Assembly (NCBI GenBank): GCA_030540715.1
Contig: JAUNVQ010000004.1
Coordinates: 29,670-93,669 of the forward strand
Source: Actinomycetaceae bacterium
Lineage (GTDB): Bacteria > Actinomycetota > Actinomycetes > Actinomycetales > Actinomycetaceae
Length of the DNA stretch: 64,000 nt
Direction of reading: 5' to 3'
Positions 33,047 to 42,065 of the stretch are shown here, in pieces. Numbering within the stretch: the stretch's first letter is position 1; every line of letters begins with the position of its first letter. A program made the position numbers and the translations under genes. The notes under the pieces were generated by a model that was given only the letters and a program-made list of their open reading frames with translations, did no database searches and was not told where the DNA came from.

Positions 33047-35683
33047 ATGTCGTCTTCACTACCGCAACACGATAGAGATTCTCAGGACAGGGAGGCAGCT
33101 CACGACGTGACACTCCTCATTCAACAACTTACCAATAACGCGCAAAAAGCACAGGCAGCTTTTGCCTTATGCGACCAGCATTGTATCGATGTCATCGTTG
33201 AAGCCGCAGCCTCGGCTGCTCGCGATGCCCACGCAGAGCTTGCGAAAGAAGCAGTCAGCGAAACAGGGCGTGGAAACTTTGAAGATAAAACTGTGAAAAA
33301 TGCTTTTGCGGCCGAACAGATCGCTGCCTATATGCGCAACCTGAAAACTGTGGGTGTTATTAGTTCCGACGATTTCTCTGGTATTACAGAAATCGCAGAA
33401 CCTGTTGGCACTGTCGCGGCACTCACCCCCGTAACAAACCCTACCTCAACAACAATTTTTAAAGCACTCATGTGCCTAAAAACTCGCAATCCTGTCATAT
33501 TTGCTTTCCATCCCGCTGCCCAACGATGCTCTGTGATGGCTGCAACTATTGTCCGTGATGCCGCTATAAGCGCTGGTGCACCACCCAACTGCATCCAATG
33601 GATTGATCAGCCATCAAAAGAAGCCACTCACACCCTAATGAATCACGATGCTGTCTCGGTTATCTTGGCTACCGGTGGTAACGAAATGGTCAAAGCGGCC
33701 TATTCATGCGGAAAACCTGCTTTAGGAGTTGGCGCAGGCAATGTTCCCGCTTATATTCACCATTCGGCACAGGTTGAACGCGCTGTCTACGATATTGTGT
33801 CGTCAAAGTCTTTCGACAATGGCATGATTTGCGCTTCTGAACAGGCCGTTATTGTCGATGAAGCAATCAAAGACCGTGCTGTCATGTTTTTCAAACACTA
33901 CGGCTGCCATATCGCCAATAAAACACAAAAAGCAAAACTTGAAAAACTCTTATTTGGTGTTGAGGCAGGTTCTACGCCCTCTGATATTAAATTGAATCCA
34001 ACGATCGTTGGTAAAAGTGCCTACGCGATTGCCAAAGCAGCAGGTTTTGACATCCCTCACGACACCCCAGCCATCATTGTCGAAACATCACAGGTGGGCA
34101 CCAATGAGCCCTTAACGAAAGAAAAACTCAGCCCCGTATTAGCAATGTTGACTGCCCACTCAACACAAGAGGGGATCTCTCTAGCCAAAGCAATGGTTGA
34201 ACACGGCGGTCTGGGTCACACCGCTGCAATTCATGCCCGTGAGCAACAGGTTATTTTTGAATTCGGACATCTGGTACAAGCTGTGCGTCTTGTTGAAAAT
34301 GCACCCTGTTCACAAGGAGCGATCGGAGGCATCTTCAACGCACTCATCCCCTCGCTCACACTTGGGTGTGGCTCTTATGGGCGAAACTCCGTTTCCAATA
34401 ATGTTTCAGCCCTTAATTTAATCAATATTAAACGCATTGCTCGGAGGAACTACGTGAACGCACCATTTCGCACTCCTGAAAATATTTACCAGGGCTCAGG
34501 TACTATACGTGAACTGGCACTACTACCCAAAGGCGACAAAGTCACACTAATCACCAATAGGCAATCCCTTAACTCGGGGGCGCTCGGTAAAGCCCTTTAT
34601 CTATTAAATAACCGTCCAGCTCCTGTTTCCATTCAGGTCATTGATGATGTTCCCAGAATGATTACATTGGACTATATTCGCTCAAAAGCCTCGGAAGCCC
34701 TGGCATTTAGCCCCGACACAGTCGTTGGATTTGGCCCTACAGCAGCAATGAATGCGGCAAAATTTGTTCGTTTGGCTCTGGCCCAACCCAGTCTGGACTT
34801 GGAAGAAGCCTGTATGCTCAAGGCTCCCCTACCAGCACGAATTGATAGCCCATCTCTTGTCTGCGTGCCCACCATATCAGGTGGTCAAGCAGCATTAGGC
34901 GGGAAAGCCTATATTCTGGATGAAGAAACAGGGATGGAACGGATAGTCTCGTCACCAGCATTTTTAGCCTCAACCACCATTATTGACCCCGATTTTGCCA
35001 CCTGGCAAACAACACTGCTCGCATCGCGTGGCTTTGAAACAATCTCTCAGGCAACAGAAGCCTTTTTATCTGTTCATGCAGGTGATTTTACCGACGCACT
35101 GGTAATGCATGGTCTTGAAAAGGCTTTCCAGGCACTGCCTACAGCAATCGATCCTTCTGTACATGAAGTTCAGGCACATGCCGCGCGCGAAGCGATCCTA
35201 TCGGCCGGTACATTAACATCAACAGCGCTGACCAACACGACATTAGGGTTAGCCCATGCAATGGCTCAAGCAATATCACAACGGTTCCAGATTCCCCGTC
35301 AGGATTTGTTGCCTGCGATTTTACCCAATGTTGTCCGTTTTAACGGAACCCGCCCGGTAAAGCTCGTCAGCTGGCCCAACTACGAAACCTATCGCGTTCC
35401 AAGCCGGTGCGAAGAAATAGTACGCCATCTTGGTATCGATAGTGCCGACAACCCTGTAGAAGCCTATGCACGTGCATTAGAGGACTTGCGAGACCATATT
35501 GGTTTAGCTGCCTCACTGAAAGACGCAGGGATGAGTAAGAAGGAATTTGACCGCCACCATCAGGAACTAGCAGACCTTGCATTTGATTTCCAGTCACATT
35601 CTGGCAACCCACAAACGGCACGCCTTAGCGACATTGAGATTCTTTTTGACTGCTGTTTCAATGCACAACCCTGGAAACGTTAA
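33047..35683 (+). CDS. adhE: AdhE-type aldehyde/alcohol dehydrogenase with inactive ADH half
   Basis: At 878 residues, it has the AdhE layout. The N-terminal CoA-acylating aldehyde dehydrogenase is intact, with the nucleophile Cys262 in SFDNGMICASEQAV. The C-terminal iron-alcohol dehydrogenase is degraded: the cofactor GGGS motif is GFGPTAAMNAAK (561-572), SGTGSE is SGGQAA (611-616), and of the four metal ligands Asp is Glu664, His is Gln668, His737 is kept and the last His is Arg751. It should make or use acetyl-CoA and acetaldehyde but probably not ethanol. AAAGGAGG precedes ATG 33047. Confidence 0.9.
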   Translation: MSSSLPQHDRDSQDREAAHDVTLLIQQLTNNAQKAQAAFALCDQHCIDVIVEAAASAARDAHAELAKEAVSETGRGNFEDKTVKNAFAAEQIAAYMRNLKTVGVISSDDFSGITEIAEPVGTVAALTPVTNPTSTTIFKALMCLKTRNPVIFAFHPAAQRCSVMAATIVRDAAISAGAPPNCIQWIDQPSKEATHTLMNHDAVSVILATGGNEMVKAAYSCGKPALGVGAGNVPAYIHHSAQVERAVYDIVSSKSFDNGMICASEQAVIVDEAIKDRAVMFFKHYGCHIANKTQKAKLEKLLFGVEAGSTPSDIKLNPTIVGKSAYAIAKAAGFDIPHDTPAIIVETSQVGTNEPLTKEKLSPVLAMLTAHSTQEGISLAKAMVEHGGLGHTAAIHAREQQVIFEFGHLVQAVRLVENAPCSQGAIGGIFNALIPSLTLGCGSYGRNSVSNNVSALNLINIKRIARRNYVNAPFRTPENIYQGSGTIRELALLPKGDKVTLITNRQSLNSGALGKALYLLNNRPAPVSIQVIDDVPRMITLDYIRSKASEALAFSPDTVVGFGPTAAMNAAKFVRLALAQPSLDLEEACMLKAPLPARIDSPSLVCVPTISGGQAALGGKAYILDEETGMERIVSSPAFLASTTIIDPDFATWQTTLLASRGFETISQATEAFLSVHAGDFTDALVMHGLEKAFQALPTAIDPSVHEVQAHAAREAILSAGTLTSTALTNTTLGLAHAMAQAISQRFQIPRQDLLPAILPNVVRFNGTRPVKLVSWPNYETYRVPSRCEEIVRHLGIDSADNPVEAYARALEDLRDHIGLAASLKDAGMSKKEFDRHHQELADLAFDFQSHSGNPQTARLSDIEILFDCCFNAQPWKR

Positions 35684-35688
35684 CAGTG

Positions 35689-35735
35689 AAAAAATGGCTG
35701 CTCCTCCATCGTGATGGAAGGAGCAGCCATTTTTC
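35689..35735 (+). terminator. Terminator after adhE
   Basis: A near-perfect stem of about 20 bp (AAAATGGCTGCTCCT and AGGAGCAGCCATTTT) with T-run on the plus strand and A-run on the other, so it could also serve the opposite gene. Confidence 0.85.
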
Positions 35736-35836
35736 ATTGTCTTTGTTCTCGAAAATCCAGTATTCACTAGCCGATAGCTCTGAGCTGTCTTAGTTAGGGT
35801 AGGCAAAATTTCGCAGGTTCGCCCTCTATGTTTTCC

Positions 35837-36511
35837 CTAAAACTTTGTCACAACAAAGAGGTGTCGTCCCTGCATTTCAGTAAGAACGATTGATTGCGAC
35901 GTATCAACGTTTGTTACGCGCACATCACGATCTGCAGCACTTAAATCTACTATTGTGCCAGGAACAATATTTGTTTCTAAAAGTTTTTCCAACAGATGCG
36001 GTTCAGCTTGGTTGGGCTCACCGATACGAACGATCTTTCCTTTACCGCCACCATCGCGGCCAACAACCAGTTCAACATCAATCTCGTTTTTTTCGGATTT
36101 TCCGCCGGAACCAGGAATCGGGTTACCATAGGGATCGTATTGGGGGTTCCCTAATACATCAACGAGTTTGCCAACTACATCATCTGAAATAACATGTTCC
36201 CAACGGCATGCTTCATCATGGCATTTCGTCCAGTCTAGTTTCACAATGTCAAGAAGTAGGCATTCGGCAAGACGATGTTTGCGAATAACCTTTGTCGCAA
36301 TCTCTAAACCTTCTTTTGAAAGCTCAATACGACGGTCGCGGCCTACTCGCAACAGTCCATCGCGTTCCATACGTGCAACAGTTTGTGAAACTGTAGGCCC
36401 CGAGTGTCCCAAACGATCAACGATACGAGCTCGCAACGGCGACACGGAGTCTTCTTGCATCTCCCACACCGTCTTTAAATACATTTCTGTGGTATCAATC
36501 AATCCAGCCAC
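35837..36511 (-). CDS. DtxR/IdeR-family metal-dependent repressor
   Basis: At 224 residues, it has three domains: HTH (RARIVDRLGHSGPTVSQTVA, about 26-45), a dimer/metal domain and a C-terminal SH3/FeoA-like domain (from about 150). All ligands of the DtxR sites are at their usual positions: Met10, Cys102, Glu105, His106 and His79, Glu83, His98 (CHDEACRWEH). It should sense Fe2+ and repress iron uptake genes. It is divergent from serC, with a 106-bp gap. Confidence 0.93.
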   Translation of the reverse strand: MAGLIDTTEMYLKTVWEMQEDSVSPLRARIVDRLGHSGPTVSQTVARMERDGLLRVGRDRRIELSKEGLEIATKVIRKHRLAECLLLDIVKLDWTKCHDEACRWEHVISDDVVGKLVDVLGNPQYDPYGNPIPGSGGKSEKNEIDVELVVGRDGGGKGKIVRIGEPNQAEPHLLEKLLETNIVPGTIVDLSAADRDVRVTNVDTSQSIVLTEMQGRHLFVVTKF

Positions 36512-36617
36512 GGCATATTCCCCCGTTTCTTCGTGTGTTCAATTAGCAATTGTGCCACCACTGACAAGCTGCGTGTGAACGTTTCCTTGTTAAAGCTGAA
36601 AATGATACCCTCAGACC

Positions 36618-37832
36618 ATGGTTAAAGCGATTTCAATCCCAAAAAATCTTCTTCCCACTGATGGCCGTTTCGGGGCTGGTCCGTCTTTAATACGTAATGC
36701 CAATGTTGAGAAATTAGTTACTGCACCTACACTAGGTACTTCACACCGAAGTAAACCCGTCAAAGATAAGGTTTCATCGATTGCATCTCAACTTCACGAA
36801 TTGCTAAATATACCCTCAGATTACTTAGTTACTTTTGGTAATGGTGGGGCAACAACATTTTGGTCTGTCGCCACTTGCTCTTTAGCTAAAGACCAGGCTG
36901 CACACGCAGCATTTGGAGCCTTTGGCAAGAAATTTTTTCAAGAAACACAGCGCGCCCCCCACCTTAAGCCATCATTACTTTCACAGGGCGAAGCTGGAAC
37001 TCTTGCCACCCTCCCCTCTCTTCACCCTGGTAAGTGCTCCCCCAACGACTTACAGGAAACAGCGCATATTGATTGTGACACTATTGCAAGCGCTGATCTC
37101 TTTGCCTACCCACACCACGAAACATCAACAGGGGTCATTTCGCCGCTCTATCGTGTAGTTACCAACTCTGCCCAAGACACGCACACCCTCACCGTTGTTG
37201 ACGCAACCTCAATAGCTGGTGCAGTTGCTGTAGATCTTAATGCTATAGATGCCTATTATTTCAGTCCACAAAAGTGTTTTGGCTCCGACGGGGGCCTATG
37301 GATAGCAATAATAAGTCCAGCAGCCATTGAGCGAGCCCAACGTCTGTGTACACAAACGCAGTCTCAACGCTGGATTCCCGATATTTTAAATCTCAAAAAA
37401 GCAATCGATAACTCACAGAAGAATCAAACTCTTAACACACCCGCTATTACTACTCTGGAGCTTCTTGATAACCAGTTGCAGTGGATGCTTAGTCAAGGTG
37501 GAATAGAATTCTGTGAAAACCGAGTGAAAACGTCCTCCCATATCCTTTACGAATGGGCGGAAAAAACGCCATGGGCCACCCCCTTTGTTACTCGCCCCCA
37601 GTGGCGCTCCCCCGTAGTAGTGACCATTGATATTGAAGGCTTTGCGGTAGAAGATCTCCACTGGATCTTACGTCAACACAATATCGTTGATATTGGCGCC
37701 TACCGTTCACTTGGACGCAACCAGATTCGTATTGCCGTATTTCCGGCAGTCGATCCAGCCGATGTGCAGGCTCTCACCGAGTGCCTCAGCTATGTTGGCA
37801 ATCGTTTATTTGATGCTGGAGGTCTACTATGA
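36618..37832 (+). CDS. serC: Phosphoserine aminotransferase
   Basis: SerC converts 3-phosphohydroxypyruvate to phosphoserine (serine and, indirectly, PLP biosynthesis). At 404 residues, it has the actinobacterial length. It begins with the ISIPKNLLPTDGRFGAGPS motif of the actinobacterial branch, and the PLP-binding Lys is in YYFSPQKCFGSDGG. The tail GRNQIRIAVFPAVDPADV is typical. Its stop overlaps the next ORF's ATG (ATGA), so the two are co-translated. Confidence 0.95.
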   Translation: MVKAISIPKNLLPTDGRFGAGPSLIRNANVEKLVTAPTLGTSHRSKPVKDKVSSIASQLHELLNIPSDYLVTFGNGGATTFWSVATCSLAKDQAAHAAFGAFGKKFFQETQRAPHLKPSLLSQGEAGTLATLPSLHPGKCSPNDLQETAHIDCDTIASADLFAYPHHETSTGVISPLYRVVTNSAQDTHTLTVVDATSIAGAVAVDLNAIDAYYFSPQKCFGSDGGLWIAIISPAAIERAQRLCTQTQSQRWIPDILNLKKAIDNSQKNQTLNTPAITTLELLDNQLQWMLSQGGIEFCENRVKTSSHILYEWAEKTPWATPFVTRPQWRSPVVVTIDIEGFAVEDLHWILRQHNIVDIGAYRSLGRNQIRIAVFPAVDPADVQALTECLSYVGNRLFDAGGLL

Positions 37833-38872
37833 CATCTCACCCCTATCCACAGATTCCCTACCCCATGATGGAACCGGAACCTCCTCAAAAGAAAAACCAT
37901 CCCGTCATAATAATTGCGCTGATAGTGACAATTTGTGTGCTACTATTTGGCATCGGATTTGGACTAGCAATGTTCTTTCATCCCAGTGGAAAAAACGAAT
38001 CAACGCAAGAAAAAACCATGACTGTTAGCTCCTCTGGTGACGAAAAAAAAGATCTCAAAAGTAAACGCTCACGACGCTCAGCAAAAAAATACCTTAAAGA
38101 TAATATCCGCCACTTTGACTTTAGTAACGCCTCATGGCCGGTATGGACACACAGTGCCACAAGTGGACACGGTTCACGTTTTTCAATGACTGGTCAAATG
38201 AGAAATGGCAACTATACTTCAGAAGAACCTGGCAACCCCGTTGTCCACTGTTTCAACTATCTTGATAACCACCCAACTGTGTACGCCGATATTAACAACG
38301 ACGGCTACGAAGATGCCATGACCCCCGTCATTGGCACACGAAACGATAACTGTGCCTATGGAGAAAAAGCATTTATCTATCTTATTGTGTGGGTATGGGA
38401 TCCCAAGGCTTCAACAGCACGATTTTTATCGGAACCAGCTATTGACCTGCAATATAAGCTAATGGATAGTCTGAACTACGAAGGTGTTGATGGTGGATTT
38501 AAGATTAATCTTGACTACCACGATGCCAGCGGTACACAGTACACAGAAGCAAAAACTATCGGTGTGGCCAGTGCACATGCACTTGCTCGTGTTGATGATG
38601 TTGATGGTTGGGGTGGCATGTGTGTTCCCTTAAAGAACAGTATTGAATCAGGAACAGTTGGTGAGACATTCTCAACGGCACGCTATACGCCAAAAAATGA
38701 TTCACCAGAACTTCCCAATTGGAAGCAAGGGGGTAAATGGATGAAAATGACGTTAGTTCCCCAAAAAGTTGATGGTTTGGCCCGTGTCGATGACGGGTAT
38801 TCCTTGATTCGGTATCAACCAGAAGGCGGTTCCGATAACCCCGAACAATGGCCTTGTGCGTGGGTCAAATAA
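37829..38872 (+). CDS. Membrane-anchored hypothetical protein
   Basis: At 347 residues, it has a Pro-rich cytoplasmic start, one TM helix (VIIIALIVTICVLLFGIGFG, about 26-50), a Lys/Ser/Glu-rich linker and an extracytoplasmic domain from about residue 90 that is Trp/Tyr/Asp-rich (VYADINNDGYEDAMTPVIG, then FIYLIVWVWDPK). The DINNDGYED run resembles a calcium-binding or VCBS-type loop. It is coupled to serC by a 4-bp overlap. No family is assigned. Confidence 0.75.
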   Translation: MTSHPYPQIPYPMMEPEPPQKKNHPVIIIALIVTICVLLFGIGFGLAMFFHPSGKNESTQEKTMTVSSSGDEKKDLKSKRSRRSAKKYLKDNIRHFDFSNASWPVWTHSATSGHGSRFSMTGQMRNGNYTSEEPGNPVVHCFNYLDNHPTVYADINNDGYEDAMTPVIGTRNDNCAYGEKAFIYLIVWVWDPKASTARFLSEPAIDLQYKLMDSLNYEGVDGGFKINLDYHDASGTQYTEAKTIGVASAHALARVDDVDGWGGMCVPLKNSIESGTVGETFSTARYTPKNDSPELPNWKQGGKWMKMTLVPQKVDGLARVDDGYSLIRYQPEGGSDNPEQWPCAWVK

Positions 38873-39170
38873 AACGCGGCTTACAGCAAGTCTCTGGTGA
38901 AGCGTGGCATGCTCATCCCATTGTCGCTACAGCCACTTACGGCAGAGCAATACCTGCTCGTAACCACATCATATACAAGTTGTTATGAAAGCCATAGCTC
39001 GCATGGGGATACCTCCAAAGCCTCGGCTATCAATCGACTTTCCCCGTGAAAGAAAACTGGTGGAGCCATTTCAGCCACGAAGCAGCCACATATGAGTACT
39101 CCTTTACAAAACTGTCTTTGTCTATCATGAATTATCAAATATGCTGCAGCCCTCTGCCACGTACAAAAAT
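38873..39170. other. Gene-free spacer
   Basis: No credible ORF was seen between the convergent hypothetical and permease genes. A small ORF on the minus strand at 38983-39201 runs through the terminator and is not accepted. Confidence 0.5.
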
Positions 39171-39203
39171 AGGTGCCGGGTAGTTTTCCACTACCCGGCA
39201 CCT
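39171..39203. terminator. Bidirectional terminator
   Basis: A perfect 14-bp stem (AGGTGCCGGGTAGT and complement) with a 5-base loop, placed between convergent genes. Confidence 0.8.
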
Positions 39204-39232
39204 ATCAGCTACGTATACTAATTTTGGCTCAA

Positions 39233-40738
39233 CTACCCCAGCAATGTTTGGATGGGAGTCAACGCAAAGTAGATCATAAACAAAATCGATATAATCCACA
39301 TCAATGGGTGGATTGAGGCAATCTTTCCTCGAGCCAGTTTCACCACCACATAGGCAATGAATCCCAACCCAATACCAGTTGTAATTGAATAGGTAAAGGG
39401 CATCATTGCAATCGTAAAGAAGGCAGGTAAAGCGATCTCGGTGTCATGCCAATCAATATCTGATACTGACAGCATCATCAAGAAGCCAACGAAGACTAAA
39501 GCGGTTGAAGCTGCCTCGGCTGGAACCAAGTCAACAATTGGCGCAAAAAACATTGCCAACAGCATCAGTACACCCGTCACCACTGATGCAAGCCCTGTCC
39601 GCGCTCCTTCACCAACACCAGCAGTTGATTCAACATAGCTGGTGTTGGACGATACACCTCCAAGACCACCAGCAACAGCAGCAAGTGAGTCAACAAGCAA
39701 AATTTCTTTCGCTTTGGGAGGGTTAGACTCCTTATCCAACAGGTTGGCTCCAGCTCCCACAGCAACCATTGTGCCCATTGTGTCAAAGAAGTCTGCCAAC
39801 ATCAGCGAAAAGATCAACAGCAATACCGCCACAGGCCCCAGTTTTGAAAAAGCACCAAAAAAGTCAATGGCCCCAAGAGTTGAAAAATCAGGCAATGCAA
39901 TGGGAGCGCCTTCCAATGCGGGAACATTGAGTGACCATCCTGTGGGGTTAACAACCTCACCTTTATCATGCATCGCCGGGATTTTCGCAACGCTTTGTAC
40001 AATCATTGCCAGCACTGTTGACGAGGCAATTCCAATCAGCAAAGCTCCTTGTATCTTTCGCACATGCAACACAATGATGACAACAAGACCGAAGAGGAAT
40101 ACTACCATCGGCCATCCGTCAAATGAACCATTAATACCAAGCTGAACTGGTGTTCCGCCTGGGCGAACAACTCCTGCGTTAATAAGACCGATAAAGGCAA
40201 TGAAAAGGCCTATACCCACTGAAATCGCAATCTTAAGTTGTGATGGTACCGCTTTAAATACAGCTTCACGAAAACCAGTTATCACAAGGATGGTGATCGC
40301 TACGCCCTCCCAAAAAATTAATCCCATTGCTTCTTGGAAGGTCAATCCCAAAAGGTCCTTATTGGCCAAGGTAAACGCCACTATCGCGTTAAGACCCATT
40401 CCAGAAGCCAAGGCCATCGGGAAGTTTGCTACAACCCCCATAATTATGGTCATCACTCCACCAATAAGAGCTGTACCTGCAGCAATAGATGCTGGTGAGA
40501 TATTATCTGGTGCCGCAACACCCAGCACCGACGCATTCACTACCAAGATGTAGCTCATGGCAATAAAGGTTACTAGGCCACCGCGAATCTCACGTCCGAT
40601 TGTGGTGGAACGCAACGACAACTGAAAATACCGGTCAAGAAAACTATCTGGCTCTTTTGTGGGGTGTTTCACCTGTGTCTTTGATGAAGATGAATGATGG
40701 ATCTGATCCTTCTTCGTTTTGAATGCCCGCTTTTTCAC
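39233..40738 (-). CDS. NCS2-family purine permease
   Basis: At 501 residues and about 14 TM helices, it has the AzgA/PbuG-type signatures: GGLVTFIAMSYILVVN near the N-terminus, ASGMGLNAIVAFTLA and DFFDTMGTMVAVGAGANLLD, SLAAVAGGLGGVSSNTSYVE in the transport core and a C-terminal TYSITTGIGLGFIAY helix. It would import hypoxanthine, guanine or adenine by proton symport. No purine riboswitch was recognised upstream; the start is 66 bp from the DUF3027 gene. Confidence 0.93.
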   Translation of the reverse strand: MKKRAFKTKKDQIHHSSSSKTQVKHPTKEPDSFLDRYFQLSLRSTTIGREIRGGLVTFIAMSYILVVNASVLGVAAPDNISPASIAAGTALIGGVMTIIMGVVANFPMALASGMGLNAIVAFTLANKDLLGLTFQEAMGLIFWEGVAITILVITGFREAVFKAVPSQLKIAISVGIGLFIAFIGLINAGVVRPGGTPVQLGINGSFDGWPMVVFLFGLVVIIVLHVRKIQGALLIGIASSTVLAMIVQSVAKIPAMHDKGEVVNPTGWSLNVPALEGAPIALPDFSTLGAIDFFGAFSKLGPVAVLLLIFSLMLADFFDTMGTMVAVGAGANLLDKESNPPKAKEILLVDSLAAVAGGLGGVSSNTSYVESTAGVGEGARTGLASVVTGVLMLLAMFFAPIVDLVPAEAASTALVFVGFLMMLSVSDIDWHDTEIALPAFFTIAMMPFTYSITTGIGLGFIAYVVVKLARGKIASIHPLMWIISILFMIYFALTPIQTLLG

Positions 40739-40803
40739 AAAAAATACCTACGCTTATCGCTCGAAGGGTTAAGGGACAGTCTTATCATGCAAGAAGTCGA
40801 GCC

Positions 40804-41358
40804 CTAGTGCAAATTTGCTGAGGTAGGGGTTAATAACCTGTGAGCGTGCACAATCGCGTCGTTCATAGCCACAATATAGCCCGCATTTTTATAGGTTTGA
40901 CAGCGACGTTTGCGGCGTCGCTGGCGTGTACGTGACGCATCTCTTTTATCGGAGGACGACGAAGCAGCTGCTTTGGTATCGCTGTCAGCCGGTACAGGTA
41001 ATTCTTTTCCTGCCTCAATTTCTTCTTCAGAAAGACGTTCGGCCCACGGGATCCACGCTGGTGCCAAGAGGGCACCTTCCCCAGGAAGAAGATCGATTTC
41101 ACAGACAGTTGCTTTACGGCCATGTGGCACTCGCGCGAGCGTAGCCACCCAGCGCCAGTGAGCGTATCCGGGTTTAAGGCAGTCAAAACTATGGGTGACA
41201 AGACGCACATCGTCAGCTTCGGCTCCGATATAGTCACCGATTTCATCTGGCTGCGCAATAGGTGCTAAGGCTTCACGCGCTAAAGACACTGCCTCCGATA
41301 GCATCTTATCAAGCGCAAACGCGTTCTTTTTTCCCGCAGTCATTACCTTCTTCTTCAT
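40804..41358 (-). CDS. DUF3027 domain-containing protein
   Basis: At 184 residues, the DUF3027 block is recognisable: AREALAPIAQPDEIGDYIGA, then VTHSFDCLKPGYAHWRWVAT, then EIDLLPGEGALLAPAWIPWA. The C-terminal part is Arg/Lys/Ser-rich. The function is unknown. The gene follows the cold-shock gene almost without a gap, as elsewhere in actinobacteria, so a joint transcript is likely. An ATG at 41343 with GAAGG before it is a possible alternative start. Confidence 0.88.
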   Translation of the reverse strand: MKKKVMTAGKKNAFALDKMLSEAVSLAREALAPIAQPDEIGDYIGAEADDVRLVTHSFDCLKPGYAHWRWVATLARVPHGRKATVCEIDLLPGEGALLAPAWIPWAERLSEEEIEAGKELPVPADSDTKAAASSSSDKRDASRTRQRRRKRRCQTYKNAGYIVAMNDAIVHAHRLLTPTSANLH

Positions 41359-41736
41359 TTATGCATCAAAATCGTTAGCAACAGCACGAAGAACCTGGGC
41401 AATTTTTGGCGAATTATCTGGGTATCGTCCACGACGCAGAGAATCAGAGGAATGATCCAGCATTTTTATCAGATCTTCAACTACCGCAACCATAGCTTGA
41501 GCTTTTCGTCGCTGCATTTTTGCCACTGATACCTGTGTGTGAACAATTGATACCTGCATGGCTTGAGGCCCTTTACGGCCATCAATTACCGAAAAATCTA
41601 CACGCATTCCAGGCTGAGGAATATCATTGGGATCTTCAAGTGAAGAGGCATGTAAAAAGACCTCAGATCCGTCCTCTGCGGAAATAAAGCCGAACCCCTT
41701 GTCAGGATCGAACCATTTCACTTTTCCACTAGGCAC
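41359..41736 (-). CDS. CspA-like cold shock domain protein with helical tail
   Basis: Residues 1-65 form a CSD: SGKVKWFDPDKGFGFISAED, then EVFLHASSLEDP, containing RNP1 (KGFGFI) and RNP2 (VFLHAS). A C-terminal helical tail of about 55 residues is added, which is unlike the 67-70-residue CspA but usual in actinobacterial versions next to DUF3027. GTG 41736 has GGAGG seven bases upstream and is preferred over the longer ATG. It probably binds RNA in the cytoplasm. Confidence 0.93.
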   Translation of the reverse strand: MPSGKVKWFDPDKGFGFISAEDGSEVFLHASSLEDPNDIPQPGMRVDFSVIDGRKGPQAMQVSIVHTQVSVAKMQRRKAQAMVAVVEDLIKMLDHSSDSLRRGRYPDNSPKIAQVLRAVANDFDA

Positions 41737-42065
41737 GCCGCATCCTCCTGTTTCGCATGACTGTAACAATAGATGACTACATACTATCAGTTCTTTTTAT
41801 GATCACTCATGCTGGTTCACTGACGAAAAACAAAGAACGACCAACATTGTTCTATCGTCAGTTCGTATCCGAAGAATAGGCATCAAAATTGTTATATAAG
41901 TGACCAAAGTTGTTGATTATCTCCCCTTAGTGAAGAAATGTTGGCATACTGAAATGATAAAGAGCATGGAAACCTCTATGAATGTCCACGCGAATAAAAA
42001 TACGAGTATGGCAAAATATAGAGTGATACGTCGATTGCTTGAACCGATCTCATTGGGAGGACGCC
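41737..42065. other. Divergent promoter region
   Basis: 329 bp between the divergent cold-shock and TPM genes. No ORF with support was seen. It must carry the promoters for both operons, but no element could be assigned with confidence. Confidence 0.5.

Noticed and set aside
35790..35812. Second iron-box-like sequence (TTAGTTAGGGTAGGC)
   Set aside because: It lies between the ends of adhE and dtxR, downstream of both genes, so it cannot be their operator.
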